A stretch of DNA of 64,000 nucleotides from an uncultured Clostridia bacterium. Lineage in GTDB: Bacteria > Bacillota > Clostridia > Christensenellales > Pumilibacteraceae. Positions within the stretch are counted from its first letter, which is position 1, and each line of letters opens with the position of its first letter. Of this stretch, positions 18,378-26,760 are shown one piece after another. A model generated the notes under the pieces. The model had not been told where the DNA came from. It did no database searches and was given only the letters and a program-made list of their open reading frames with translations. The position numbers and the translations under genes were made by a program. The stretch covers positions 1-64,000 of the forward strand of contig CAOJOK010000004.1 in assembly GCA_948440265.1 (NCBI GenBank), given 5' to 3'.

Positions 18378-19355
18378 TTATGTCGTTTGATTTTCAAACG
18401 AGAATTTCAAACCGATTTTGCGGCGGATTTCGTCGAGTATTTCCATAACGTCGATGGTCGACTGCGGCGGCACAAAAGAGCTTTCCTTTCTGCCCGAGCG
18501 CATTTCTTCCGCCGCTCTGTCGAACTGCGTCAGCATAGCGTTTTTATCCGACTCTATTTCAGTCTTTCCCGATTCGGTCACTGCTTTCGCCCCTGCTCCG
18601 CTGTGGTAATTCCCCGACTTTATATATCCGTTGTCGCCTGTTATTTTCAGGCGCTCTCCCACTCCGCGAAGCGAGCGCACCGACGCCTTTATCTCGACGT
18701 CGAAACCGTCGTACTTGAATATTATATCGTCGCTTACATCCACGCCGCACTTGAATTTTGCCGAACATTCTATGCTTTCGGGTTTTCCGAAAAGGCGGTA
18801 AGCATAGGTCACGGGATAGACGCCGACATCCAAAAGAGCGCCGCCTGCCAGCGAACTTTTCAAAAGGCGGCTGTTTTTCCCGAAGGCTATCGGCAGGCAC
18901 AGCGTTATGAGCGCGCCGTTTATTTTGCCGAGAGCGCCGTCCGACACCGCTTTTTCGACGTTCGCCGCAGGGTCGGAAAACCACGTCCACATAGCTTCGG
19001 CAAGGTATACTCCGTTTTCTTTCGCCGTCGCAAACAGCTCTCTCGCCTGCTCTGCGTCCGTCGTGAACGGCTTTTCCATAAGCACGGGCTTTTTTAAGGC
19101 AAGCGCTTTTTTACAGCAATCGAAATGCACGTTGTTCGTCACATTTATATACACGCCGTCCACGCTGTCGTCGGCAACGGCTTCTTCGATTGTCCCGTAC
19201 GCCCTGCCGCCGTACTTTGCGGCAAACCTTTCCGCTTTGGAAAAGGTGCGGTTATAAACAGCGGCAAGCCTGTGCCTGCCGCTGTCGAATATTCGTTTTG
19301 CGACGCTGTGCGCTATTCCGCCTGCGCCTATGAACGCCCAATTAAAAGGTTTCAT
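18378..19355 (-). CDS. Gfo/Idh/MocA family oxidoreductase
   Basis: 325 residues. An NAD(P)-dependent dehydrogenase of the glucose-fructose oxidoreductase / inositol dehydrogenase family, typically acting on sugars or sugar-like alcohols. Seen: the N-terminal dinucleotide-binding FIGAGGIA, the family motif LMEKPFT near residue 95, and the C-terminal beta-sheet domain (GGALLDVGVYP). The substrate cannot be read from the sequence. Start: ATG at 19355 within an ATGA overlap with the preceding 171-residue gene, with GAGAGGAA upstream. It is the third gene of a guaA - hypothetical - oxidoreductase operon. Confidence 0.9.
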   Translation of the reverse strand: MKPFNWAFIGAGGIAHSVAKRIFDSGRHRLAAVYNRTFSKAERFAAKYGGRAYGTIEEAVADDSVDGVYINVTNNVHFDCCKKALALKKPVLMEKPFTTDAEQARELFATAKENGVYLAEAMWTWFSDPAANVEKAVSDGALGKINGALITLCLPIAFGKNSRLLKSSLAGGALLDVGVYPVTYAYRLFGKPESIECSAKFKCGVDVSDDIIFKYDGFDVEIKASVRSLRGVGERLKITGDNGYIKSGNYHSGAGAKAVTESGKTEIESDKNAMLTQFDRAAEEMRSGRKESSFVPPQSTIDVMEILDEIRRKIGLKFSFENQTT

Positions 19356-19861
19356 TTTTCCTCTCTGCGCCTATGCCATTCATTCCAAAAGGCAATATAT
19401 CCATTACGGTCGAACTCGTCGCCCGACATTTTTTTGGGAGAACAGGACTTATAATAATTCTCTATTTTATCGGCGAACTTATAAACTTCTTTTTTGTATT
19501 CTTCCGAAGAAACCGTCACTTTAGTACCGTTTTCCGTAATTAAAACGACATTATTTTCGCTATGCTTTACCGTCCAGTCGATTCCGTTGCCGCAGCCGAT
19601 TATCGCAACGTTTTCAAGAGCTTCATCCGGAATATAAAAGTGTCCGCAACAGGGCAGCATTGCTATATCCGTATCGATAATATGTTCTTCTGTCAGCGTC
19701 TTTAACAAATAGAGCGCGGTTGCGCTGACGGTAGCGTCGAATTCCAACCTCTCGTCTCCGATATGGACAACGGTATGACCGTGCAGACACAAGTCATCGG
19801 CATTGTCGGCGCTTTTGTCAATCCAATGTAAATCCGTTGCATCAATCGAAAATTTTCTCAT
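19352..19861 (-). CDS. Hypothetical protein, translationally coupled to guaA
   Basis: 169 residues, acidic and soluble. The N-terminal ~95 residues look like a beta-rich domain ([36 protein letters not shown], then [10 protein letters not shown]), and the remainder has a helical C-terminus rich in Trp, Tyr and charged residues. No family recognised. The ATG at 19861 overlaps the guaA stop as ATGA and an ATGA overlap also joins it to the oxidoreductase gene. An ATG two codons earlier (19867) is possible. Tight coupling to GMP synthase suggests a constant co-expression need but does not give a function. Confidence 0.65.
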   Translation of the reverse strand: MRKFSIDATDLHWIDKSADNADDLCLHGHTVVHIGDERLEFDATVSATALYLLKTLTEEHIIDTDIAMLPCCGHFYIPDEALENVAIIGCGNGIDWTVKHSENNVVLITENGTKVTVSSEEYKKEVYKFADKIENYYKSCSPKKMSGDEFDRNGYIAFWNEWHRRREEK

Positions 19862-21387
19862 TCCCATTCTATGGTTGCGGGGGGTTTGCTCGTTATGTCG
19901 TACACTATGCGGTTGATATGACCGACTTCGTTGACTATGCGGTTGGACACGGTTTCGAGAACGTCATACGGGATACGCGCCCAATCGGCGGTCATACCGT
20001 CCACGCTCGTCACGCCGCGCAGAGCAAGCGTATAGTCGTAAGTGCGCTCGTCGCCCATAACGCCGACGCTTCTCGAACCCGTAAGGACGGCGAAATACTG
20101 CCATATATCTCTGTCGAGTTTGGCTCTTGCTATCTCCTCTCTGAAAATCGCGTCCGCGCCTTTCAGTATGTCGAGCTTATCCTTGGTGACTTCTCCGATA
20201 ATGCGGATTGCCAGACCCGGTCCGGGGAAAGGCTGGCGCATAACTATCGATTCGGGCAAGCCGATTTCGAAGCCGCAGGCACGCACTTCGTCTTTGAACA
20301 GTTCGCGCAGTGGCTCGACTATTTCCTTGAAATCTATTACGTCGGGCAGTGCGCCGACGTTGTGGTGGCTTTTGATTACCGCCGACTGACCGAGACCGCT
20401 CTCTATTACGTCGGGATATATCGTGCCCTGCACGAGATAATCCACCGCGCCGATTTTTTTTGCTTCGCGCTCGAATACGCGTATGAACTCGCTGCCTATT
20501 ATCTTGCGCTTCTTTTCGGGGTCGGTCACGCCCTTCAATTTTTTAAGGAATATTTCCGACGCGTCCACCGTTATCAGGTTCATTCCCTGTTCGTCCTTGA
20601 ACACGCGCTTGACTTCTTCCGCTTCGTCTTTGCGCAGCAGACCGTGGTCCACGAACACGCAAATCAGGTTTTTGCACGCCTTATGCACGAGCGTTGCGGC
20701 AACGGCGCTGTCCACTCCGCCGGAGAGCGCGCACAGCACTTTCTTGTCGCCTATCTTCTCTTTGAGCGCGGCGATTGTCTTTTCGGCAAAGTTCTTCATC
20801 GTCCAGTCGCCGCTTGCGCCGCAAACGCCGAACAGGAAATTTTTAAGCACCTGCGTGCCGAACTCGGTATGCATAACTTCGGGGTGGAACTGCACGGCAT
20901 AATATTTCTTCTGAACATTCTCGTATGCCGCCGTCGGACAGGTGTCCGTGCCTGCCGTCACGACGCAGTCTTTCGGGACTTTGTCCACAAAGTAGCTGTG
21001 GCTCATCCAGCAGGTGGATTCTTTCGGCACGTCCTTAAACAGTGCGCCGCCCTTGCCCACCACAAGTTTGCGCTTGCCGTATTCTCTCGCGCCGCCGATA
21101 ACGCTGCCGCCGTGCATATATGCAAGGAGCTGACATCCGTAACATATTCCGAGAACGGGAACGCCTATTTGCAACACTTTTTCGTCCAGACGCGGCGCGC
21201 CTTCTTCCGTCACGGAATTGGGTCCGCCCGTCAATATTATGCCGATAAGATTCTTTTCTTTCAGTTTTTCGACGGGAGTATTGTACGGCAGAAGTTCGCA
21301 ATACACTCCGCATTCGCGCACTCTGCGCGCTATGAGCTGATTATACTGTCCTCCGAAATCGAGCACGACTACGGTCTGATTATTCAT
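19858..21387 (-). CDS. guaA: GMP synthase (glutamine-hydrolysing)
   Basis: 509 residues. Converts XMP, ATP and glutamine to GMP, the last step of guanine nucleotide synthesis. An N-terminal class I glutamine amidotransferase ([10 protein letters not shown]; nucleophile Cys in GICYGCQ; catalytic His-x-Glu in FHPEV) is followed by the ATP pyrophosphatase P-loop SGGVDSAV and the C-terminal dimerisation domain ending in KPPATIEWE, a hallmark end of GuaA. Start: ATG at 21387 with AAGGAGA about 7 nt upstream; the frame open to 21420 has no ribosome site. Promoter at 21428-21456. I looked for a purine riboswitch in the short leader and found none. Confidence 0.97.
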   Translation of the reverse strand: MNNQTVVVLDFGGQYNQLIARRVRECGVYCELLPYNTPVEKLKEKNLIGIILTGGPNSVTEEGAPRLDEKVLQIGVPVLGICYGCQLLAYMHGGSVIGGAREYGKRKLVVGKGGALFKDVPKESTCWMSHSYFVDKVPKDCVVTAGTDTCPTAAYENVQKKYYAVQFHPEVMHTEFGTQVLKNFLFGVCGASGDWTMKNFAEKTIAALKEKIGDKKVLCALSGGVDSAVAATLVHKACKNLICVFVDHGLLRKDEAEEVKRVFKDEQGMNLITVDASEIFLKKLKGVTDPEKKRKIIGSEFIRVFEREAKKIGAVDYLVQGTIYPDVIESGLGQSAVIKSHHNVGALPDVIDFKEIVEPLRELFKDEVRACGFEIGLPESIVMRQPFPGPGLAIRIIGEVTKDKLDILKGADAIFREEIARAKLDRDIWQYFAVLTGSRSVGVMGDERTYDYTLALRGVTSVDGMTADWARIPYDVLETVSNRIVNEVGHINRIVYDITSKPPATIEWE

Positions 21388-21427
21388 ATGTGTATCTCCT
21401 TGCACAAAGTATAGAAACAATATATTA

Positions 21428-21456
21428 AGTATATCACATTATTGTTTTATACGCAA
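21428..21456 (-). promoter_or_regulatory. Promoter of guaA operon
   Basis: Minus strand TTGCGT (21451-21456) and TATACT (21428-21433), 17-bp spacer. The leader to the ATG at 21387 is only about 35 nt. Confidence 0.7.
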
Positions 21457-21495
21457 TTAAAATGCGGCGTGTTTATTTTATGAAAAGCTTTTTAC

Positions 21496-21525
21496 TTGAC
21501 ACAAACGGCGGTTAAATGATACAAT
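21496..21525 (+). promoter_or_regulatory. Promoter of leuA
   Basis: TTGACA (21496-21501) and TACAAT (21520-21525), 18-bp spacer. It is divergent from the guaA promoter. The leader is about 20 nt, too short for a leucine attenuator or T-box. Confidence 0.8.
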
Positions 21526-21553
21526 AGACGAAATACTTTAGGGAGATAGCAAA

Positions 21554-23230
21554 GTGAAGAATACGGAAAAATACACGACACTGTTTCATATGCCGCCGGA
21601 GGACTGTTACGACTGGGTGAAAAAATCGAAAATCGAAAGGGCGCCCGTATGGTGCTCCGTAGATTTGCGCGACGGCAATCAAGCGCTTGTCAATCCGATG
21701 ACAACGGAAGAAAAGCTGGAATTCTTCGCCTATCTCGTAAAGCTCGGGTTCAAAGAAATCGAAATAGGCTTCCCCGCCGCCAGCGAAACGGAATACGAGT
21801 TCACGCGCAGACTGATTGAGGGCAATCTCATTCCCGCCGACGTGACCGTTCAGGTGCTGACGCAGAGCCGCGAACACATAATCAAAAAGACTTTCGACGC
21901 AATCAAGGGCGTCAAAAACGCCATTGTACATCTTTACAATTCCACGTCGGTGGCACAGCGCGAGCAGGTGTTCAATAAGTCCAAAGACGATATTTTGAAA
22001 ATAGCCGTGGACGGCGCCGTTATGCTCGACACGCTGACAAAGGAAAACGGCGGCGATTACCGATTCGAATACTCCCCCGAAAGTTTTACGGGAACGGAAC
22101 CCGAATATGCGCTTAAAGTGTGCAATGCCGTGCTTGACGTGTGGAAACCGAAAAAGACGCGCAAGGCGATTATCAATCTCCCCGTCACGGTATCGCACAG
22201 TATGCCGCACGTCTATGCCTGCCAAATCGAATATATGAACAAACATCTCGCTTACCGCGACGCGGTGGTACTCTCCTCCCACCCCCACAACGACCGAGGC
22301 TGCGGCGTCGCCGACGCGGAAGCCGCCTTGCTTGCAGGCGCGGACAGAATCGAGGGTACGCTGTTCGGCAACGGAGAGCGCACGGGCAACGTCGACATAG
22401 TTACGCTCGCGCTCAATATGTACAGCCAGGGCGTTGACCCGAAGCTCGATTTTTCGGACATATCGGAGACGATTGCCGTTTACGAAAAGCTTACGGCAAT
22501 GAGCGTTCCGCCCCGTCAGCCTTACGGCGGCAAGCTGGTGTTTACGGCGTTTTCCGGTTCGCACCAGGACGCAATCGCCAAAGGCTTCAAGCACCGCGAA
22601 ACAGCCGCTCCGAAATATTGGGACGTACCCTATCTGCCCATAGACCCGAAAGACATCGGCAGAGATTACGAAGGCGACGTCATCAGAATAAACTCGCAAT
22701 CGGGCAAAGGCGGCGTCGGCTATTTATTGGAACGCAAGTACGGTTTCTGTATTCCGAAAGCTATGCGCGAGGACTGCGGCTATACCGTCAAAAACGCGTC
22801 CGACAAGTTGAAGCGCGAACTGCAGCCGCAGGAAGTGCTGGACGTTTTCGTCAAAGCCTACGTCAACATAGATTCGCCGCTTAATATGACGGCTCACACT
22901 TTCGACAAGCGCGGCGAAAACACCGTGGTCGGGCTTACGCTGTCAAGCGGCGGAAAGCAGTTCACGATTACAGGCGAAGGCAACGGTCAGCTCAATGCCG
23001 CCGCCAATGCCTTAAAGGCTCACTTTAAAACTTCGTTTACGACGGTTCTGTATACCGAACACGCGCTCGACAGCGGCTCCGGCTCGCGTGCGGCGGCGTA
23101 CATAGGCATTACGGACAGGCTTGGCGGAAAGACGTTCTTTGCCTGCGGCGTGGATACGGACATAATGGTGGCGTCCATAAAAGCCCTACTCGGCGCATAC
23201 AATAAATTTACGGCAGGCGAAAACAAATAG
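21554..23230 (+). CDS. leuA: 2-isopropylmalate synthase
   Basis: 558 residues, the long LeuA2-type form. Condenses acetyl-CoA with 2-oxoisovalerate, the first committed step of leucine synthesis. Seen: the HMGL-like catalytic signature SVDLRDGNQAL near residue 40, the metal-binding SSHPHNDRGCG, the GNGERTGN loop, and a C-terminal LeuA allosteric domain (~430-558) for leucine feedback. Start: GTG at 21554 with GGGAG about 8 nt upstream. No leuB, leuC or leuD is adjacent, so the pathway genes are dispersed or absent. It is a single-gene unit with its own promoter. Confidence 0.95.
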   Translation: MKNTEKYTTLFHMPPEDCYDWVKKSKIERAPVWCSVDLRDGNQALVNPMTTEEKLEFFAYLVKLGFKEIEIGFPAASETEYEFTRRLIEGNLIPADVTVQVLTQSREHIIKKTFDAIKGVKNAIVHLYNSTSVAQREQVFNKSKDDILKIAVDGAVMLDTLTKENGGDYRFEYSPESFTGTEPEYALKVCNAVLDVWKPKKTRKAIINLPVTVSHSMPHVYACQIEYMNKHLAYRDAVVLSSHPHNDRGCGVADAEAALLAGADRIEGTLFGNGERTGNVDIVTLALNMYSQGVDPKLDFSDISETIAVYEKLTAMSVPPRQPYGGKLVFTAFSGSHQDAIAKGFKHRETAAPKYWDVPYLPIDPKDIGRDYEGDVIRINSQSGKGGVGYLLERKYGFCIPKAMREDCGYTVKNASDKLKRELQPQEVLDVFVKAYVNIDSPLNMTAHTFDKRGENTVVGLTLSSGGKQFTITGEGNGQLNAAANALKAHFKTSFTTVLYTEHALDSGSGSRAAAYIGITDRLGGKTFFACGVDTDIMVASIKALLGAYNKFTAGENK

Positions 23231-23294
23231 TTCCTTTTAAATATAAAAGGCGCGCTTTAACCGCCGTTTCCATAAGGTACACAGTAATTTAATT

Positions 23295-24146
23295 ATGAAA
23301 AGCACCAAACAAAAAATTTATTTATATGGTTTTGACGGTGTATTTTTTGTACCCAAAACAAAAACCGACAAGGTAATGATAGTAATTACAGGCTCGGACG
23401 GCGGTCTTAACTTTGCGTGCCGTTCTGCCAAGCGGTACTCCGAAAACGGAATAGCCGCGCTTGCCGTCGCACTCTTCGGCACAAGTCGCACGAACAAAAA
23501 TCTTGACAGGGTTCCCGTAGAATACATTGAAAACGCAATAAATTTTTTACGCAAATCGGGTTATAAAAGAATCGGTATCGACGGTATGTCAAAAGGCAGT
23601 GAGTTGGCAATTTATTCTGCAATAAATTTTTCTGAAATATCTTGCGCTGTTTTGAGAGTGCCGACGTATTTTATCAGCGAAGGTTTAATAAACAAACAGC
23701 CGTCGGGCTATTCGTGTTGGAGTCGACGCGGGAAGGAGCTTGAATTTACACCGTACCCGACAAGAAAATTCAATTTGCTAAAACAAATTTTGAAAGAAAA
23801 AGAGTATAATCTTTTATCATACAATACCGACAAAACTTTAAACCCGAACAGTGTTTTGAATTTACGGGAATTAAAAATCCCCGTTCTATTACTTTCATCA
23901 AAGCGCGATACGGTGTGGAATTCATTCGAGTATGCCACAAATATATATAATGAATTGAAAAAATCAAATGATTGTTTTCCCGTAAAGCATATTGCATTCG
24001 AGAATATCGGACATTTGATGCTTCACAAAATAGGATTTGCAAAAAAACTGTTGTTCAAGTCGGAGAGAAGAAATAAAAAAATATGTAAGCAAGAGAGAAA
24101 AACGCTTTCGCACGAAGTGCTGCAATGGATAAACGGCGTGTTATAG
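23295..24146 (+). CDS. Alpha/beta hydrolase, BAAT C-terminal / acyl-CoA thioesterase-like
   Basis: 283 residues. Resembles the catalytic domain of bile-acid-CoA:amino acid N-acyltransferase / acyl-CoA thioesterase proteins. Likely triad: Ser in the nucleophile elbow DGMSKGSE (~residue 98), Asp in SSKRDTVW (~residue 201) and His in NIGHLML (~residue 239). The full-length acyl-CoA thioesterase N-terminal domain is absent. The gene is clearly more AT-rich than its neighbours, uses many AAA, TTT and TTA codons and lacks a good ribosome site before the ATG, all consistent with recent transfer. Substrate unknown; an ester or thioester is inferred. Confidence 0.8.
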   Translation: MKSTKQKIYLYGFDGVFFVPKTKTDKVMIVITGSDGGLNFACRSAKRYSENGIAALAVALFGTSRTNKNLDRVPVEYIENAINFLRKSGYKRIGIDGMSKGSELAIYSAINFSEISCAVLRVPTYFISEGLINKQPSGYSCWSRRGKELEFTPYPTRKFNLLKQILKEKEYNLLSYNTDKTLNPNSVLNLRELKIPVLLLSSKRDTVWNSFEYATNIYNELKKSNDCFPVKHIAFENIGHLMLHKIGFAKKLLFKSERRNKKICKQERKTLSHEVLQWINGVL

Positions 24147-24182
24147 CAATGGCAATGCAAATTTCAATATTATCGGGCAATT

Positions 24183-24220
24183 AAAAGAGCGGAGAATTTT
24201 CAAATTCTCCGCTCTTTTAA
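24183..24220. terminator. Bidirectional terminator between hydrolase and DUF1893 genes
   Basis: Near-perfect long stem (about 16 bp) centred on GAGCGGAGAATT / AATTCTCCGCTC with A run before and T run after. It serves the genes ending at 24146 (plus) and 24259 (minus). Confidence 0.88.
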
Positions 24221-24258
24221 TCACTATGGGAATTGTGCTTATAAAGCGCGCCTTTTTT

Positions 24259-24696
24259 TCATATCGTTATCCACTTTGCGCTTTCGCCCGTATATGCGGT
24301 TTTCAGGGCCGCATACGCTTTTTGCGGCGAAGATACGTCTTGCACCGCTATGTTCATAGGACACATACCCGTCCCCTTTCGGTTGATTATATTTTCCACG
24401 AGTTTTTCGCAATCGAGCGCTATGCCGTGCTTTCGGAAAACTGCCGCCGCGCCTTCTTCCGCCACGCGCGCATATACGGCTTTCACTCCGATGAGAGCAT
24501 ACAAAAGAGCGGCGGCTCTGCCCACCACGGTATCGGCGGCGCAGGCGTTTTTCCATTTATCTTTTCCGTTTAAAACCGCAAGCAGCGGCGAAATTCCCCT
24601 GCCGCGGCTGACCGCTCTTTTTCCGTCAAGGCACAAAGCGCAGGTATATTCGGGGTCGGAATCCATCAGCTGTTTGGCAGTCGTCAAATCGTTCAT
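24259..24696 (-). CDS. DUF1893 domain protein
   Basis: 145 residues matching the DUF1893 family, whose fold is related to cytidine deaminases. Seen: CALCLDGKRAVSRGRGISPLL at the N-terminus, the conserved ADTVVGRAAALLY helix and a CPMNIAVQDVSSP-like end with a Cys. Function is not established; some members sit near amino-acid or nucleotide metabolism genes. Start: ATG at 24696 with GGAG about 7 nt upstream; an earlier in-frame ATG at 24717 has no ribosome site. Single-gene unit. Confidence 0.85.
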   Translation of the reverse strand: MNDLTTAKQLMDSDPEYTCALCLDGKRAVSRGRGISPLLAVLNGKDKWKNACAADTVVGRAAALLYALIGVKAVYARVAEEGAAAVFRKHGIALDCEKLVENIINRKGTGMCPMNIAVQDVSSPQKAYAALKTAYTGESAKWITI

Positions 24697-24784
24697 AATA
24701 TTTCTCCGCGAACGCATTTTCTTTCAAGGCAAATATATTGCAGTAATATATTATCATTTTTACGGTGCATACGTCAAATAACAA

Positions 24785-24813
24785 TTGACTTTTTTTTCGC
24801 GGAAGTTTATAAT
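24785..24813 (+). promoter_or_regulatory. Promoter of the H1-like/luxS pair
   Basis: TTGACT (24785-24790) and TATAAT (24808-24813), 17-bp spacer. Confidence 0.8.
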
Positions 24814-24849
24814 TGCAGTCGTATTACATTTTTTTCGGAGGTATTGACA

Positions 24850-25161
24850 ATGAATTATCAGGCTAAACAGGAAGAACTCGACATCAAGAAGTGGTTGGAG
24901 TCCGAGCGCAAGGGCGCGGACACCTGCGGCGAATACGAGTATTGCGCTTGCTGTGACAAAAACGCGGAATATCCCTGCGCGGCGGCGGCGGAAAAGAGCG
25001 CGAAAGCGGTAAAACCCGCGACGGCAAAGACTGCTCCCAAGACGAGCACGGCAAAGTCCGCAACCAAAACCGCAACCGCGAAACCCGCGGCAAGCAAAAC
25101 GGCAACGGCAAAGACGACTGCCGCCAAATCCGCAACCGCAAAGACGACTGCAAAGAAGTAA
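24850..25161 (+). CDS. Small protein: Cys-rich head and histone-H1-like Ala/Lys/Thr tail
   Basis: 103 residues in two parts. Residues 1-45 are charged and carry five Cys (26, 32, 34, 35, 43) that could bind a metal. Residues 46-103 are almost only Ala, Lys, Thr, Ser and Pro in imperfect repeats such as TAKTA, KSAT and TAKP, like the basic tails of histone H1 or bacterial H1-like proteins. The DNA is accordingly repetitive. Such tails bind DNA or RNA without sequence preference; nucleoid or RNA binding is inference. Start: ATG at 24850 with CGGAGG 8-9 nt upstream (TTG at 24844 is too close). Its TAA shares one base with the luxS ATG. Confidence 0.75.
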   Translation: MNYQAKQEELDIKKWLESERKGADTCGEYEYCACCDKNAEYPCAAAAEKSAKAVKPATAKTAPKTSTAKSATKTATAKPAASKTATAKTTAAKSATAKTTAKK

Positions 25162-25586
25162 TGGATAATATAAAATCATTCGAACTCGACCACGACAGCC
25201 TTATGCCCGGCTTTTACTGTCTGGGAGAAAAAAGCGGCGTGTACACCTATGATATGCGGTTCAAAAAACCGAACGGCGGCGATTACATATCTTATGCGGC
25301 GCTTCACTCCATAGAACACTTGTTTGCGGTGGTCATACGCAACAGCGAGATAAAGGACAAAGTCGTATATTTCGGACCTATGGGCTGTCGCACGGGCTGT
25401 TATCTTCTGCTGTCCGACATCGAAGAAAGTCAAGCGAAACCGATTGTGTGCGGCTGTCTCGAAAAGTGTCTTGAAGCGCAAAGCGTTTACGGCGCAACGA
25501 GAAAGGAATGCGGCAACTATCTCGAACACGACCTTGACGGCGCAAAGAAAGAAATTGCGGCATATCTCGAAATATTAAAAAAATAA
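25161..25586 (+). CDS. luxS: S-ribosylhomocysteine lyase
   Basis: 141 residues, slightly short for LuxS (about 150-160). Cleaves S-ribosylhomocysteine to homocysteine and DPD, the precursor of autoinducer-2, in the activated methyl cycle. Metal ligands and catalytic residues are present: FELDH near the N-terminus, HSIEH (His49, Glu52, His53), the Cys76 of PMGCRTG, and Cys117 in KECGNYLEHDL. Start: ATG at 25161, 1-nt overlap (TAATG) with the upstream stop, implying translational coupling to the H1-like protein. No pfs or metK is adjacent. A terminator follows at 25595-25626. Confidence 0.92.
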   Translation: MDNIKSFELDHDSLMPGFYCLGEKSGVYTYDMRFKKPNGGDYISYAALHSIEHLFAVVIRNSEIKDKVVYFGPMGCRTGCYLLLSDIEESQAKPIVCGCLEKCLEAQSVYGATRKECGNYLEHDLDGAKKEIAAYLEILKK

Positions 25587-25594
25587 CCCACTAT

Positions 25595-25626
25595 AAAAAG
25601 GGCGCTTCGAATAAGGCGCTCTTTTT
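25595..25626. terminator. Bidirectional terminator, luxS / XRE gene
   Basis: Stem AAAAAGGGCGC / GCGCTCTTTTT with one G-U pair, about 10-nt loop. It lies between luxS (ends 25586) and the minus XRE gene (ends 25626). Confidence 0.8.
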
Positions 25627-25835
25627 CAATACTCGTCGGTCAGTCCGAGAAGATAAACGGTCGATACTTCGAATATTTTTGCAATGCTCATCAAAGTATT
25701 CAAACTCGGCTCTCCCGTGCCGTACTCATAACGGATATAAGACTGCTGTCTTATGTTTAACAGACTTGCTATTTCCTGCTGCGTCATCGAGTGTTCGAGA
25801 CGCAGTTCTTTTAAACGCTGTGAAAACCTGCTCAT
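25626..25835 (-). CDS. XRE-family transcriptional regulator (single HTH)
   Basis: 69 residues, essentially one Cro/C1-type helix-turn-helix: FSQRLKELR opening, MTQQEIASLLNIRQQSY as the HTH, ending in VSTVYLLGLTDEY. Binds operator DNA as a dimer. Start: GGAGAAC about 6 nt upstream of the ATG. It is divergent from the membrane-protein gene at 25939, and the intergenic region carries two dyads with the shared word TACAGC (25861-25912), likely its operators. Its product probably represses itself and the divergent gene (inference). A similar module follows at 26759-27732. Confidence 0.88.
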   Translation of the reverse strand: MSRFSQRLKELRLEHSMTQQEIASLLNIRQQSYIRYEYGTGEPSLNTLMSIAKIFEVSTVYLLGLTDEY

Positions 25836-25854
25836 AATTTGTTCTCCGAAATTA

Positions 25855-25884
25855 TTGACATTTTACAGCAAAATGTTGTAAAAT
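25855..25884 (+). promoter_or_regulatory. Promoter of the four-TM zinc-ribbon protein gene
   Basis: TTGACA (25855-25860) and TAAAAT (25879-25884), 18-bp spacer. A second possible -10, TATAAT, lies at 25888-25893. Both overlap the dyads at 25861-25912. Confidence 0.6.
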
Positions 25885-25912
25885 GGCTATAATACAGCAT
25901 TTCGCTGTATTA
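25861..25912. promoter_or_regulatory. Two operator-like inverted repeats between XRE and membrane-protein genes
   Basis: Dyad 1: TTTTACA (25861-25867) / TGTAAAA (25877-25883). Dyad 2: TAATACAGC (25890-25898) / GCTGTATTA (25904-25912), perfect 9-bp arms with a 5-nt centre. Both contain TACAGC half-sites and overlap promoter elements, as expected for an XRE repressor. Confidence 0.65.
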
Positions 25913-25938
25913 GGGTCGTTTCAGGGAGAGTGCGCGTT

Positions 25939-26703
25939 ATGGTAAAGATATTTTTCAAAAACTTTTTTCGCAGTCTGTTGACTTCGCTTGTCATAGCCAT
26001 AGTCGGCGGTATCGTGTCGATTATAATAACATTGCTTGCGGCGTTTATCGGAGAAATTACGGAAGCGTTCGAAGTGACGCCGACCGCCATTCTCGTCATA
26101 ACAATCATAGTAGCCGCCATTGCAAGCTTTCTTTGGTTTGCCATAGCGTCGGTTTCCGGAGAGTGGTTTTTCAGCGGCGAAGAAGATTACGTCGACAAAC
26201 CGCCGCACGCCGTCGTCGGTATTCTGCTGTTACTGCTCATAAACGTTTTAATCGGCGGCGCCGCCGTTTATATGATGATATCGGGATATGAAAGACTGAT
26301 TACGCTTATAGAAGCGGCTTCGCAGAAACAGCAGTTTTTGAATCCGTATCTGCTGCTCTTTGTCCTTTTCCCCACCGTTGCCGTTTCGCAGGTTATGTAC
26401 TTTTTTGCGATTATGATTCACTACGGTTCGTGGCAGATATGTTTTAAATGCGGTCGTATGTTCTGCATAAGCTATTCTTACACCGGATATCACAGTTCTC
26501 AAAAAACCAAGTACAAGACAAAGACGAGAAAGGAAAAAATCGGTTCCGTTTCCGCAGGCGGCGTGAAAATTGCCGACGTTTCCGCTAACGTCACGCGCGG
26601 GCACTATGAGACCACAACCGCGGACGTTACGCATTACAACGGAAGATGCGTTCGGTGCGGAAGCGGCAAAAAAAATTCGTCTTTCAACACGAAGGTCGGT
26701 TGA
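25939..26703 (+). CDS. Four-TM membrane protein with C-terminal CxxC zinc-ribbon-like tail
   Basis: 254 residues. Four strong hydrophobic segments (about 8-38, 52-75, 92-118, 135-162) are followed by a cytoplasmic or exposed tail with CFKCGRMFC and, near the end, CVRCGSG, which together could form one split zinc ribbon. The linker between is Ser/Thr/Lys-rich. No family recognised. Start: ATG at 25939, AGGGAG about 10 nt upstream; the GTG at 25930 is too close to that site. Divergent from an XRE gene that probably controls it. A terminator follows at 26725-26760. Confidence 0.7.
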   Translation: MVKIFFKNFFRSLLTSLVIAIVGGIVSIIITLLAAFIGEITEAFEVTPTAILVITIIVAAIASFLWFAIASVSGEWFFSGEEDYVDKPPHAVVGILLLLLINVLIGGAAVYMMISGYERLITLIEAASQKQQFLNPYLLLFVLFPTVAVSQVMYFFAIMIHYGSWQICFKCGRMFCISYSYTGYHSSQKTKYKTKTRKEKIGSVSAGGVKIADVSANVTRGHYETTTADVTHYNGRCVRCGSGKKNSSFNTKVG

Positions 26704-26724
26704 TATATAAAAATACGTCAATAA

Positions 26725-26760
26725 AAATGCGTCCGATTTATTTATGCGGACGCTTTTTTC
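26725..26760. terminator. Terminator between membrane-protein and second XRE genes
   Basis: Stem GCGTCCG (26729-26735) / CGGACGC (26747-26753), loop 11 nt, T run 26754-26759 on the plus strand and A-rich flank on the other side. Confidence 0.8.

Noticed and set aside
21388-21450. Possible purine riboswitch before guaA.
   Set aside because: The leader is about 35 nt long and has none of the conserved aptamer sequence.
24999-25161. Repetitive DNA that might be a tandem repeat or CRISPR-like array.
   Set aside because: It is the coding sequence of the Ala/Lys/Thr-rich tail; repeat units are imperfect, in frame and without spacers.
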